64,000 bases of DNA. It comes from Helichrysum umbraculigerum (lineage: Eukaryota; Streptophyta; Magnoliopsida; Asterales; Asteraceae). Of this stretch, positions 31,684 through 44,089 are shown in pieces. A program made the position numbers and the translations under genes. Location of the stretch: NCBI GenBank assembly GCA_949592205.1, contig CATIUR010000001.1, positions 65,304,559 to 65,368,558 of the forward strand, in the 5' to 3' direction. Under the pieces are notes generated by a model that did not search any database, was not told the DNA's origin, and worked only from the letters and a program-made list of their open reading frames with translations. How positions within the stretch are numbered: position 1 is the stretch's first letter; the number at the start of each line of letters is the position of its first letter.

Positions 31684-33238
31684 ATAACACCCTGCTTTTA
31701 CTGAACCATTATAATAATGATTTTGACTCGGAAGCGTATATTTAAACATACAATACTTTAAAATGTCTATAAACTTTTTCCAAATGCATTACACATGCAT
31801 TATACAACAGTTTAGTTCTCATCAAACTAAAATACTGCAACACGGGTGTTATATAACTCAAAACATGTCATTTGTTATCAAAGCCACATCAGAGTAATTA
31901 GCCTGTCAAACATTCCATCCCATTCCAAAGCTTCCTGCCCACCCACAATATTTTCATACAATCATAACCTGCAGGAAGTAGAATGTGGGGGATTAGCATA
32001 ACGCTAAGTGAGTGAATAAATAAACGACAGCCCAACTTAGCATAACAACTCTGTTTACATCAAAGCATCGTAAACACACAATATCATAGAGTATCTAGGG
32101 TTCTTGGGGAAACCTTCAGCCAAGAACACATAACTAATTTCAATGAGATAACATCTCAATACACAACATATCAATGAGGATCGGTGGTTCTGGAAATACC
32201 ATAATACCCGGGGATTCTCCAAGAACACTTATCGTACATATCCGTATGGCCATAACGGACGAGACCGATAGTTTGGTATTAATCTCACACGACCTAATTT
32301 CCTATTAACGATAAGTACAAGGAAATTCCTGTCGTCTTACAATAGTAACCAAACCCAACTAACACGTTGACCTCAATACCATGATGCCCGAAGGCCAAAT
32401 ATCAAGTGATCACATATTCACATTTTCATCAGGTCAACATAACAGACTAAACAGTCTTTCAACAGTATTATTACTATTAAACCAAACTCATCATGGCAAA
32501 CCAAAAGCAGTAATAATACGATTACCCGTTGTAACAAACCTGTTACAGCTAAATCAAACTGAGGGTTATCGATCCACTCACCAACTACCTCAGTCATCCA
32601 CTCAGTAGTCTAATGTCACTGAGTCTTCTCCATATCTGAGAATATAATTAAACAAAATGAGTTAGTAACTCATCCATAATAATCAACTCATGTTAAAATC
32701 ATACAACATGATTCATAATCTCAATTTCACTGAGTTATTACTCAATTCATTATTCACTTAAAATGTATCATTTCAAGATTACGAATAATCACCTTAACAT
32801 CATTCCAATATTATAAATAACCATATTAACAACACAATTCAAACTCACTTATCAAGTTTATGATCATTATGACCACCACCTCATTTAATCAGCTTTTATT
32901 ATCACCATTAACATGGTTAAATCTTTAATAAGATCATTACCATCAAATATCACTAATTCATTCAAAACTCCTAACACAAGGTTTAATGAATACTTAGTCA
33001 ACTTGGTTGCAACTTTACTCATAATTTCTCAATTAAGTGTTCTAATTAGAAATCAACACTCATTTCATCATATCACTCATCATAATCATCAATTCTCTAG
33101 AACACCCCATAAACACTTAATCAAATTCTTTAATTTCAAGTTATGACTCAACTTATAATCATGAATTAGACACTAACTAACAATTATAACATAACAATAA
33201 GCTTTAATTCATGAATTATCAACTAAGTCATAAACTTT
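31684..33238 (-). mobile_element. Possible very old gypsy LTR remnant
   Basis: Starts CTATAACACCCTGC and soon has CCTGCAGGAAG, GGATTAGCATAACGC and AAGTGAGTG in the order in which reversed Tekay-like LTRs here show CCTGCGATATATGC and GGTGAGCTCAC. Similarity is only general, with no core array or GC-rich block. It may simply be AT-rich intergenic DNA. Confidence 0.25.
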
Positions 33239-33240
33239 TA

Positions 33241-33420
33241 CTACCTCCGTCCCAAAATTATAGTCCATCTTTCCTTTTTGGGACGTCCCAAAATAATTGT
33301 CCACTTCACATTTCAACCAATAAGAAGAGAGTTTAGTGGGTGCAGATTCTATTTGAGTGGTTGAAAACTGTTGTGGTCCCACTTTTATTAAACTGTGTGC
33401 TTTTTGTTGGTGGACAATAA
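33241..33420. mobile_element. Left part of a Stowaway-like MITE, interrupted by E3
   Basis: TA then CTACCTCCGTCCCAAAATTA is the typical Stowaway (Tc1/mariner) terminal repeat. The sequence stops at the 5' LTR at 33421; its right end should lie after the 3' LTR, beyond the window. Confidence 0.7.
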
Positions 33421-36110
33421 TGTGACAACCGTCAATTTAGGACTAGAATTTAGTGCCTAATCAAGTTGTAATACATGTAATTAGTTATGTGTTAGGCTAA
33501 TTAATGTATCAATTATTATATATATTGTTGAATATATATCTACACAATTTTTCGGTTTATTTAAATCGTACGAGTTTCAAATCGAATGAATTTCGATACA
33601 ATGAATACGGTCGTTGGTGAACAATTTAACTAAACAACATAACGTTATTTAATGGAACTATTATATCTCAAGAATATTATTTTGTAATATTTCAGTTTAA
33701 ACAGTATCGTATAAATAACAATTTACCTAGTTAAATTACAAACACGCGCGACAAAACAAAACGAGTTTAAGTTACAATTTATAACTACAACCTAAAGTAC
33801 TTTAATAAAAATACTTCAATCAAATCATCGGGAATTTATTCGTATTCTAAAACGTATATTAAAACAAATAAAATAAATGTTTAACGTTTAAATGACGGAG
33901 AAAACGAACACCACGCGGAGCGCGGGGCGAAGACTGAAAAAGGAGGAGGTTTAACCTCCCACCTCCCTTTTCTTTTCTTTCATTTCTTTCTTTACTTTCT
34001 CTCTCTCACTCTCTTTTCTCTCTAAACCAAAAACCACCACCAACTCACAAAACTTCAAAATAAATACACAAAACGACATTGGATCATCAAAATAATTACG
34101 GAAAAGGAACCACCTCGACGCGATCTACATTCTCATCTTTCCGGAATTTCATTTCGGCACTTTGTAAGTTTCCGACAAAATCCCGAAAACTCTCGATTCT
34201 TTGAATTTTCACTTGTTAGTTGTTTATATAACTTATATATGTCCATTACAAAGGGTAGAACACGATTTCGTAGCTTAAAAACGGGTTTGAAATGGGTTTT
34301 TGGCCGGAAAAATCTTGACAGCCGGACTTTCTGGGCTGGTGTTCATCTTTGCGACACAAGCCTTGTGTCGCATACTATGTCGTATTTTGGCCGTTATGTC
34401 GCATCTTGTGTCGTACCAAACCTGTTGTGTCGTAACTCATGCGACACAATATTGTGTCGTACTCTGTGTCGCAAACTATGTCGTATTCTATACGACACAA
34501 CCACTATGTCGCTATTGATTTAGCATTCCGAACCTATGCGACACAACCCTTGTGTCGTATAGGTATTGTGTCGCATACTTATGCGACACAACCCTTGTGT
34601 CGCATAACAAATTATTATGTCGCATATTGTGTTGCATAAAACAGAATATTTACAACTTTTTACTAAGTGTCGAGACCAAAATTTTATCACTTGATTTCAC
34701 CCAAATTCAAGTCCAGAGGCGTTTTTCCTTAAAGCAATATAGTAGAAATAAAAATTTTCCAAGCTGACCTGGCAGCTCGACCCCAGCCAGGGGCTCTGCC
34801 CCTTGGACCCTGCCAGGGGCTGCCACCCCTTGGACCCCGCTACCAAGGGCGCTGCCCCCGGACCCCCGTACTTAGATTCCGTAAGCACATTTTTCACCAA
34901 GTGTCAAACTTGTACAACTTCAAAACACTTATACGATACAACTTTTCAAACATAATGGAATTTGTTTTTCAAGTATAACGCTTTGAAATCAATGTGGTAA
35001 CATCAAGACTATTGTTACAATTAATCACCAACGGGCCGTACATGTTTTCAAACATATTTCAGAATCAAACAAGTCGTTGTAACTTGTATCAATTCAATCA
35101 AACAAGTCGATGTAACTTGTATCAATTCAATCAACCAAATCGTAGTAATTTGGATATATATATATATATATATATATAAAGTTGTATAACAACTACAAAG
35201 GTAGTCTTTCGAGATACCGGTACAATTAATAACAATCAAGTGTCGTGAACACATTCAGGTTTCAAGTCTTCGGACATCAATTCACTGCTAATTACTTCAA
35301 GTTTATTAAATTAAACACTTCAAGACTCGGGTGAGTTTCATGGCCCCATTTTCACTATTTTACAACTAGGGGTGTGATATTACTGCTCTGTTTTGTTTTA
35401 CGAGTAGAACGCAAGTACCAACCTTCAAATACTACATGAGTTTCAAGCTAATCAATTTAAAGTCCTCTATAGCATAGTCTCTAATATTTTAGCGTGAATG
35501 TTAGTATATGATATCATATGGGATTGACAATCCTCATCCGGGTTAGCACGCACTAACCGGTCAAACGGATGTATTAGCATTTGGGAAGACGAGTGTGGAT
35601 TAGACACTCGTAGGAGGCATTTCAAGTTAGGTTTCCTTAATTGGGCCTGACAAATCAAGTTAAGCTCAGACTATGTGCTCATGGATTGTATAACTTTTAT
35701 TTTGCTTAATTGCATCTTAAATTCAATATAAATCTTGTGGTTCTTACAACTATACATTGACATACAAACCTGTGAGCTCACCAGCGTTTTCGCTGACCCA
35801 TTTTAGTATATATCACAGGTACCCATCAGTAGGTGGACTGCACATGCAGGGACTATTAGCTCGAGTCAGCATACATACAACTAGAGATTTGATTGCATTA
35901 TTATATTTTGTAAAAGTAATTATGCCATGTAATCTCTCAATTTCAGGAACCGAGCTAATGTAACATTATTTTGATGTAAACGTTTATCTTATTAATACAA
36001 GTTTAAAATGACGCATATAGTGGTCGTTCATTATATCTTATGTGCTTTGTATATTGATTAGTGACACCCAAATCGAGCTTCCGCAAATCATCAAATTTGG
36101 GGGTGTCACA
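33421..36110 (+). repeat. E3 5' LTR
   Basis: 2690 bp, beginning TGTGACAACCGTC and ending GGGGGTGTCACA. Same plan as the E1 LTR: CT-rich stretch (33965-34022), TGTGTCGCA array (34350-34640), GC-rich triple repeat (34756-34870), a (TA)n tract (about 35154-35177), and the CTGTGAGCTCACCAGC segment (about 35769). A 30-bp unit with CAAGTCGTTGTAACTTGTATCA is duplicated near 35070-35130. Confidence 0.92.
34350..34640. repeat. TGTGTCGCA / TGCGACACA motif array, E3 5' LTR
   Basis: About twenty copies in both orientations, including TATGTCGTA variants, at the same LTR position as in E1. Confidence 0.9.
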
Positions 36111-36113
36111 GAT

Positions 36114-36126
36114 TGGTATCAGAGCC
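36114..36126 (+). other. Primer-binding site, initiator tRNA-Met (E3)
   Basis: TGGTATCAGAGCC three bases after the LTR end. Confidence 0.93.
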
Positions 36127-36327
36127 TAAGGTTATAGTGAACTATGTTGCATTTAGTGGACCTAGACTATGACCGTTAGGCAGTATTCCCTATTAGGTAT
36201 AACCAGTTCAGAGATTACAGCATACGAATTTAATTTAACATAGCTTGATCAACTATGTACAATTAAACAAAGATGATGTAAGATCTGAAGGAAGTTATGG
36301 CTGAACAGGATACACTAGTTGACTCTG

Positions 36328-36565
36328 TGATGCGTGCCGAGAGGTCGGTTGCGATTTGACTCGCGTCGTTGCGGGCCTTCCTCCTGGCGCGGCGATCAGT
36401 GGGTTTTAAAATTTGTAAATGCGGGGCCTAAGTATACTTAAAACTATGGGAGTACAGTAGTAAGTATGACCTAGGGTCGTTCTGTAAACCAGAAGTATTG
36501 TGAAACGTTAACGTTGAAGACGATTTATCTAACTAGTAATGGTTTTAACAGATTTTTGGGGTTTT

Positions 36566-36611
<46 letters not shown>

Positions 36612-38827
36612 AGGCAGAAAATTTAAATAAAGCAAGATAAAATTTCGGTAGTTAGCAGATAATCTAGAGGAGGTGTTTGCTATGACTTCATTAGTTTTCT
36701 TAATTGGGATGATGGATTGTAATATGATCTCAAAAGTTTATATTCCATTCATTTCAAGTATTAGTGGAGTAAGCACTAGTTTCCTACTGATAGATTTCTC
36801 GATCAGTATGTCACTGAGTAACTAGGCTATCGTGATTCTGATCGGAGTAGTTTATCCAGCCATACAACACTAACCAATGACGGTATAGTGACCCTTATAT
36901 GGAAATAAATCCTGGGTGCATGAATAAGGCGACAAACCAATCTCGATGTCCGACCTTTCTTAACCCCACAAGGATGCTTTAATCTAAACAAAATATTCAC
37001 TTTCGAGATTAGATTTAGCGTGCGTTGATCACTTTCTATCGATGGGTTTGTAAAGTCTAAGTATGATTTAATAAAGTGCACAATAGGTAACAACGGCTAT
37101 TTTCCGTGGAAATACCAAGTACTTAGCCGATTTGCGGTACCTACTTTGCTTATAGTTGGAACCCTAGACTTTGTTTAACTAAGTTTGTTTTTGAGTACAA
37201 TGATTCTCCATCTATGATATAAACCAGCCCTTACTTTGAAAACCCAATAAATCCCTAATTTGCAAATAGCGTAATATTTGCGTTCAGTTAGAAAACAGTA
37301 TTTCCACAGGTACGGTGTACTTTTGCGTTCTGAAGGGAAAGCGATCTTTCCACAGTACCGGTGTACTTTGTGTTCAAGTTAGAAAACGTTATTCCATAAT
37401 CACCATGTACTTTGCGTTCGATAGTGAAAACATTATTTCCATGATGACGATGTACTTGGTGTTCCGTTTAGAAAACAATGTTTACATTCTTCGCAAATCA
37501 GACCATGTTTTAGACACAGATAACTAATCACCTTGGATAGGGTTCGCGACGTCCTATCATTAAGGCCGTAGCCACGTTTACTGGTTGAAAGGCGTTAAGT
37601 TTGATTGAGGTTTAAAATCATAGATAGAAAGTGGACCAACACACTAATTAATCATTAATCTACAACGGATTGTGCCCACGACTTTCATAGCTTCCACGTT
37701 CCGTACTACACACATTAGTGATGTTTCCGGTGCTATACAAATGAAAGCCGTATAACGTTACCTCCGTTGTTTTCATAATGACATCATCCCAATTAATACG
37801 ACTAATTACATCATAGCAAACACGCAATAATACTACTCGCTAATCATGGCAAACAATCCTAAATCTAGCATGACAACAGTGATAACAATCATCATAACGA
37901 AATAGATAAAGGATAGAATTAACCAGAGTAACAGCGTAGCTGAATATAACGTGAATGAATACAAGCGGAACTCCGAGTATCCTCCAAGCAATATTACAAT
38001 ATTACCCCCTATTCGTCAGGTCAGAGCCGTGACTAACTAGCCGCTAACTACGAAAACTGAAAATATAAACCTAACCTAGAGAGAGAGTAGTGAGAGAGAG
38101 TTGAGAATGTGAATGTTTTTATGTTGAAATGAGGTGATTTGATCCCATATTTATACTAGTCGCTCAGCCGTATCGTCCAGCCGTATTTGCACCTTCAAAT
38201 GTCCAGCCGTATCGCTCAACCGTATCAAAATTTGATCTTGTACGAGGGAGGAGGACGATACGAGGGGACCTCCCGTATTTCGGGTGGAAATGGCACGATA
38301 CGGGCGAACACGGATCAGATACGGGAGAACGAGGCCGTATACGGGAGGACACAGGCCGTATACGGCTGGTCCAGGCCGTATACGCCCTTGCCAGGCCGTA
38401 TATGGTCATGTCCAGGCCGTATACGGCTGTGCTTGCCCGTATACGGCTTGGTTTGCCCGTATTGGTCTTCTCCGGTTGCCTTGTTTCTTCGTTTGGCCGT
38501 AACTTTTGACTCGGGTGTCCGTTTTCAGCGTTCTTTATATCCACGCGATCGTATTTTCCTAAGGAAGAAAATGACATAAGTTAGAGGTCATAATTCCAAG
38601 CGGATCTTAAAAAGTGCTAAAAAGCGTGAACGAGAATGCTTATGATTGTTTATGCTCCATCTTATTCGTTTTTAGGCCTTTTTGGTTGATTCTTGAAGCG
38701 TCATCTATATTTTAGCCTTCATTATGAAATTTAGTATAAAATGTATATTTCAAATGTTTTTCATCCATAATTGGGCTAAAAAGGTGAGATAATGGCACAC
38801 AAAAACCTGACTTTTTGCGTGTCATCA
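36328..38827 (-). repeat. E4 3' LTR
   Basis: 2500 bp. Contains a 40-base poly(T) run (36568-36607, plus strand), a CCGTATACGG array (38160-38470) and a minus-strand TATAAATA box (38148-38155). ORFs over the array are repeat artefacts. Confidence 0.93.
38160..38470. repeat. CCGTATACGG palindrome array, E4 3' LTR
   Basis: About fifteen copies of GCCGTAT, CCGTATACGG or GATACGGG, most preceded by CCAG or CAGG. CCGTATACGG is a perfect 10-base palindrome. A second copy of the array is at 47224-47534. Confidence 0.92.
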
Positions 38828-38845
38828 AATATCCCACACTTAGAC
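38828..38845 (-). other. Polypurine tract of E4
   Basis: On the minus strand GTCTAAGTGTGGGATATT directly precedes the 3' LTR, matching the TTAAGTGTGGGGAT tract before the LTR at 8476. Confidence 0.75.
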
Positions 38846-41242
38846 TCTGCTTGTCCTCAAGCAAAACTCAAATTTCTCACTTGCTTCCCCAATGAAAATA
38901 TTTGAAAGTGTTAATGCATTTTGGGTGAATCAAAATGTTGAGAGCAAACAATCCCATATACAAGTAATATATCCTGGAAACTGAGAGAAAATAAGGTATT
39001 CGTTTCAGAAGCATGAAATAATTCTCTTTGGCATACTGTTGGGATATACATGACTAGGCGATCTCACAAGGTGGTCACTCAATTCACTCAGAAGTGTTTC
39101 GGGTTACCTATCATTCTAATTAAACGAAATCGCTCAATAACCAGTCATGCAGCATCCATCGTCATAGGCTTGCTCGAGAATCACATCTCCACCACTTAGG
39201 TGAGGACGGTGCTAATCATCCCAGGACATTCAAATGGGTTGTAATGTTTGGTGAGGTTTAAAGGAAATGGATAAGTGGGAAATTGTTTTTAAGTAAAAGG
39301 GGTTTTGCTTATCTTAGGCCTTTTTAAACTTCTGAAAATTTTTATTTAGATAAACTTTCCAATGAAAACGGAAACGGAAATCGAAAAGGGGAGGAGATAG
39401 CTATTTTGACTTCTATCTCTTAAAACGCATGGAAGATTATACTTTTTTAGGAATCGGAGTTTTTGAGAGATTTTGAAGCACTTAGCTTTATTTCAGATGA
39501 TATATATTTTCGTTTCTTTTCTTTTCTATTTTCTATATTTTTGGCTTGGACTTTCTTTGCCAAGGATTTTCTAAGGAATTTTTCAGTTTATTCACTGCCC
39601 TTTTGAGACCTTTTCTGACTTTCATTTTTCACACTTTTGACAATTTCGAATTTACTTGGTGCCAATTTTACGCACTACAAGACTCTCGATTTGAGTTTTG
39701 ATCATGGGAACGCACACGAGGAGTTTTGAGTAAACACGAGATTTGTAATTTTTGAGTGAAAGCAAAAAGAATATCTAAATAGCATTTTTCAAAAATTTAA
39801 AAATTTCTAAGATAAGGTTTTGGTGGGTGCGGATGTAAATGGGTTTTTGGGTTTTAAAGAAATGAAAAGGCTAAGGCTCAACAGGGTTTTCTAGGCGGAT
39901 CATCAACACTAAAATTGAGTGTTGGAAGGGTTTTGGGCTTGAAGAGATATGTAAAAATGGGGTTAGATCCTAAGGAATGTCAAGGTCCTCTGATTGCACC
40001 TATACCGCGTACGGTACTCAACCAATGTGGTCTCGACATGTATAACAGGAGCAATTCTAATTCCGGATGCATGCATCGGTATACACTCATCAAACGAATA
40101 GTGAAGCATTAAAAATGAATGCTTTTCATGGCTCAAGATACCTCACTACAAGATTGGGTTGTATGTGTCTAGTCATGCGATGCCTTTTAGATTATTATTT
40201 CAGCTTAAGAAAGTCCTAACTTATTTAATCCTAATTTCCAAGATACATTATTCATATATGAAAATGATTCCTCTCAAGACATTTTAATTCAAAATTTTTT
40301 TGAAAAATTTCAAGCAAAAGTGAGGTTTTAAAATTGAGGAACATTTTCCGAGTTTGCTTTTAGAAATAAGAATCAGACCTAAGGTATTCTATACCGCTAT
40401 CCCACACTTAGAGGAACATTGTCCCTAATGTTCTCTTGAGTTGAGATTTTATTGTAAGTAAAATCCCACACTTAGAGTTTGAACATATCGGAAAATGTTT
40501 CTCAAGCGTTTGTTTTGGGTTGGAATCCCACACTTAGTGATAAGTTAAGGATATGGCATAGATTACTTGAAAAATAAAGCAAAAATAATCAAAGACAAGG
40601 ATAAGAACGAGAGAACTCCCCTATCAAGGTGGTTGAAGGAGGCTGAGAGTCAGAAGATATGCTGCCTTTGAAGAAGAGTATGTGCCAGATATCCTCCCTT
40701 CGGCAGTTCCATGAAGTGCATTCGGCTGTTGGGAAGAGCACTTGGTACAAAATGGCTTGGTTCTTCATTCTCCTCACTGGCTCTCTCATGTGAAAATATC
40801 TCGTAAGTGTGAACACGTTGGATATACTTTTTAACCAACTTCTCATTTTTATAGCTTTTTGCCGAAAAAGTGTATCACTATCCCAGAATGTGAAGAGATG
40901 CTTTCTACTACAAATCATTTGTAAGACATGTGTTTTTAAACGAGTTCGAGCATAATGTGTGAAAGTAGCACACAAGTACCTCAAATACTCGAAACACATG
41001 ACTTATTATTTTGCAAATGTTTCCTATATTCTGGAATTAGTGATGTTGTAAAAGCTGTTAGTTTTAAAAAATGAAGTGGTGTTTTGAAAGATTTTGTATA
41101 TCCAAGTGTGAAAGATAGTCAGAGATAATTCACTTCTTGGAAATTAAAATACTACTAATACTAAAGGATATTTTTTTCACGGGTTGCCTCCCGAGAAGCG
41201 CTTCTATTTAAAGTCGAGGGCTCGACTCTTGTTCCTCCTGGA
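38846..41242 (-). other. Long 3' non-coding region of E4
   Basis: About 2.4 kb with repeated CCCACACTTAG phrases and no domain-bearing ORF; a 136-codon minus-strand ORF at 40589-40999 has no recognisable features. GCGCTTCTCGGGAGGCAACC (minus strand, about 41179-41202) recalls a motif common after the coding region of Athila-type elements (from memory). Much of 38940-39940 is shared with the remnant at 6376-7370. Confidence 0.6.
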
Positions 41243-44089
41243 TCAGCCGGAAGAGGAACCTCCAGGGCTAGAGATGGTCGGTGTTGGGGCCCTGGAGTTT
41301 TGGGGATAGAACTTGAGGAAATAGCGAGTGATGACTTGGGTGATATTCGGGATTCTTGAAACGAAGAGAGGGAAGCTATCGAAGTGTTCCTCAGCCACCC
41401 TCTGCAAGTATAAGAGGTCCCAGGAGATGTCATAGACTGCTTTGGAGATGGGTCCGTCGGAATCTACGAAGTAGGTCCCGTTGTACTCAAGTCTCTCACG
41501 CTCTGGTCGTTCCTGCCTTAATGAATCCATGAATCCGAAGAAGCGCAGATGGATGTCTTCATGAGTGCTGACGCTGGTGCTTCTTCCCAATTCTTCGATG
41601 GATTCGAGGATGCCTTGGATGAGCTGCTCTTGATGACTGGAATACGTGAGGTTGGGTTTACGAAAGATGTTAATCCTTCTATTGTAAACCTCACGCAGTC
41701 CATCATGGAACAACTGTCTTGGCTCCCCTGTGAAGACAGTACCGAAGATATCTCTAAGCTGCTCTGTGATGAAGTTCGCGGTGTTAACCAACGAATCGTC
41801 AGGTATGGATGAAGGGATGTCACGGGTCCTTTCTTCCTGGCATACACGCTCCAGCCTTTCGATAATTTTGTGAGCATGGAATTCTAAAGTGCAGTCGATG
41901 TAAAACCTGTGTGGTGAAGAATCATCGATATGATCGTTATTAGCCATAGAGATCATCAATCCCTGAAGATCACTCACCATCTGTTTGTCGACTTCGTCAT
42001 CAGGGTTTCCAGTAGCATAGTCCATATTGTATCTGTAAGAGTGTAGAAACTCCATCTGTCTGGGCGAATATGGGAATGCAGACCTGATTAGTGTCTCGTA
42101 TACCTTGCCATATATGATTTTCTGGTTTTCAAAGAACTCAAGCTCGTCAGCAGATGGCTCATCACTGTTCTGAGGTTCTTGCAGAAGCTGAGTAGCGAGA
42201 TCTTCGGCGAAGGCATGGATGCGGTTTTGTAGATGCTGAGGACTTCGAGAATTGGTGGCACGATAAACATCATATTCTGCTTCAATTTCTTCGATCAAGT
42301 CTCTCTGATGTGGCGTGTACTCAATAGTAGAATCTCTGATAATCGCCATCAAGGTACGAAAGTCATCCTCGTATTGCTCGATAGTACTGATCATCTCTTC
42401 GTGATTAGAGATGACCGGTACTTGGATAGTTCCGAGAGAAGAGTCTGGAATGGTGGAAGGTAGACGAAGGTGAATAGAGCGGATATCTATCGGAACATCG
42501 ATGAATACGACATCGTCCTCGTCACTTTCTGTCGTTGTGGGATCAACTTCTAGTGAATCAGGGAACTCCATAACGGTAGGTGGTGACTGAGACTCGTCGG
42601 TGATCTGAGATATCGGCTGAGAAGAGATCATCTCAATTTCCCTTTCATTCTGAGAGTCGGAATCATGACTGGAACCAGAAGTACCTCCTAGCTCAAGTTG
42701 AGTTCGAAGTCTAGGAAAGGTGAGTGGATCGAGGTCTGATGTGATGAGTTTGGCATCACAAGAATGATCTTCCATTGGTTCTTCTTCCTCTGAATCACTA
42801 TCTGGCAGCGGAATAAAACTTCGAGTGTAGTCTATCTGCATTATCTCTGCTGTCGGAAGGTATGATTCAGGAAGGTAAGTCGGTGTGGTTTGATCTTCTT
42901 TTGTCTCATCCTCTTCTTCTTCTTCTATTTCTGCTTCAGGCTCTTCCTCTTCTTCCATTTCTTCTTCTTCAGTGTCGGAAGCAATCATAGTGGGCTTGTC
43001 AGACATCTGTGTGTCTGGTTCAGAATCATCATCCGAAGTAACTCTGCCTGTAGAAATCATACATATCTCCGCATGCTCGGTCAAGGCCTGGTCAGTCTGA
43101 TCAATCCTGAAGGTGATAGTCTCTCCGTGAGATCTAAGACTGATAGTCTGTGAATAAACATCGATGATAGTACGCGCGGTGTTCAAGAAGGGTCTTCCTA
43201 AGATGATAGGGATATGCACATCCTCCTGAATGTCTATCACTACAAAGTCTGTGGGATATAGGAACTTATCTACCTTAACCATGATATTCTCAGCTATTCC
43301 CTTAGGGTATCTAATGGATTGGTCAGCTAGCTGGACGCTCATCTTGGTAGGCTTAAGGGGTCCTAATTCCAGTCGAGTGTAAAGTGAATAAGGCATAAGG
43401 TTGATACTGGCTCCTAGGTCGGCTAGAGAGTGTATCATGCCCGAGTGATAAATCGAACAAGGAAGGGTGAATCGTCCTGTATCTCCTAATTTCTCAGGTA
43501 AGGAATTTTTAATGATTGCTGAACATTCCGCGTTCAGTGTGACATTGGGTACTTTGGGTACCTTGTCCTTAGTAGACAGGAGTTTAAGGATGTATTTTGA
43601 ACTGGAAGGGGTTCTGGACACGGTGTCTATGAACTTTCCATCGAGACGGAAGGTGTTAGCCTTGTAGGCTTTCCTAAGACGGTTAGGAAACGGAATCTGT
43701 ACTTCCCTTTGTGGTGTAGGGACAGACGGGGTCTCGACTGTCGGTGGGACAGGAGAAGTAGTGGAAGGTTGGCTCGGTGCCTCCTTCGTGTCTGTAGTAC
43801 TTATCTGTTTAGCCTCTTCTACGTGAGGGTTTTGTACCGTGTTACTAGGAAGATTACCCTGAGGCCTAGAGTCAAGACGTTGGGCTAGTTGTCCAATTTG
43901 GGCCTCAAGATTTTTGAGAACGGCCAATTGGTTCCTAAGGTATAGGTCAGTTTGGTCTTGCCTAGCGCTAGTCTTTTGGTTGACCTGGTGTTGGCCTTGG
44001 ATGAACTTAGTGAGGGTGTCATCTGTACTAGTAATGGGCACAAGGGTTTTAGTGGGTTCAGTCGATTGAGCTGCGTCGGGTGCAGTCAA
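41243..44089 (-). CDS. E4 protease ORF with long acidic and helical C-terminal region
   Basis: A 948-residue frame. Residues 1-130 are a Gln/Thr/Pro-rich continuation of gag with a short coiled coil (43-72). About 200-330 is an Athila-type aspartic protease: DLGAS at 224-228, then IPIILGRPFL at 293-302. Next comes an acidic stretch (about 350-445) with Glu runs, then about 450 residues of unknown, mostly helical sequence with recurring Y(S/T)PxQ-like motifs (EYTPHQRDLIEEI near 590, PYSPRQMEFL near 674, TYSSHQEQLI further on). No reverse transcriptase, RNase H or integrase motif occurs. The frame is the same as that of the upstream gag ORF, separated by one UAG at 44354-44356; the ATG at 44089 may not be the true start if that stop is read through or recent. 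The C-terminal region has no function I recognise. Confidence 0.8.
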   Translation of the reverse strand: MTAPDAAQSTEPTKTLVPITSTDDTLTKFIQGQHQVNQKTSARQDQTDLYLRNQLAVLKNLEAQIGQLAQRLDSRPQGNLPSNTVQNPHVEEAKQISTTDTKEAPSQPSTTSPVPPTVETPSVPTPQREVQIPFPNRLRKAYKANTFRLDGKFIDTVSRTPSSSKYILKLLSTKDKVPKVPNVTLNAECSAIIKNSLPEKLGDTGRFTLPCSIYHSGMIHSLADLGASINLMPYSLYTRLELGPLKPTKMSVQLADQSIRYPKGIAENIMVKVDKFLYPTDFVVIDIQEDVHIPIILGRPFLNTARTIIDVYSQTISLRSHGETITFRIDQTDQALTEHAEICMISTGRVTSDDDSEPDTQMSDKPTMIASDTEEEEMEEEEEPEAEIEEEEEDETKEDQTTPTYLPESYLPTAEIMQIDYTRSFIPLPDSDSEEEEPMEDHSCDAKLITSDLDPLTFPRLRTQLELGGTSGSSHDSDSQNEREIEMISSQPISQITDESQSPPTVMEFPDSLEVDPTTTESDEDDVVFIDVPIDIRSIHLRLPSTIPDSSLGTIQVPVISNHEEMISTIEQYEDDFRTLMAIIRDSTIEYTPHQRDLIEEIEAEYDVYRATNSRSPQHLQNRIHAFAEDLATQLLQEPQNSDEPSADELEFFENQKIIYGKVYETLIRSAFPYSPRQMEFLHSYRYNMDYATGNPDDEVDKQMVSDLQGLMISMANNDHIDDSSPHRFYIDCTLEFHAHKIIERLERVCQEERTRDIPSSIPDDSLVNTANFITEQLRDIFGTVFTGEPRQLFHDGLREVYNRRINIFRKPNLTYSSHQEQLIQGILESIEELGRSTSVSTHEDIHLRFFGFMDSLRQERPERERLEYNGTYFVDSDGPISKAVYDISWDLLYLQRVAEEHFDSFPLFVSRIPNITQVITRYFLKFYPQNSRAPTPTISSPGGSSSG

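Noticed and set aside
38164..38579. Overlapping ORFs of 130-137 codons on both strands (also 47228-47643)
   Set aside because: Both strands are open because the CCGTATACGG repeat lacks stops; the predicted proteins are just RPYTA/AVYG repeats.
40589..40999. 136-codon minus-strand ORF in E4 3' region, possible env-like gene
   Set aside because: No signal peptide, membrane segment or glycosylation pattern and no similarity recognised; likely chance.
42890..43153. Phe-rich plus-strand ORF resembling a membrane protein
   Set aside because: It is the reverse of the Glu-rich stretch of the E4 protease ORF.
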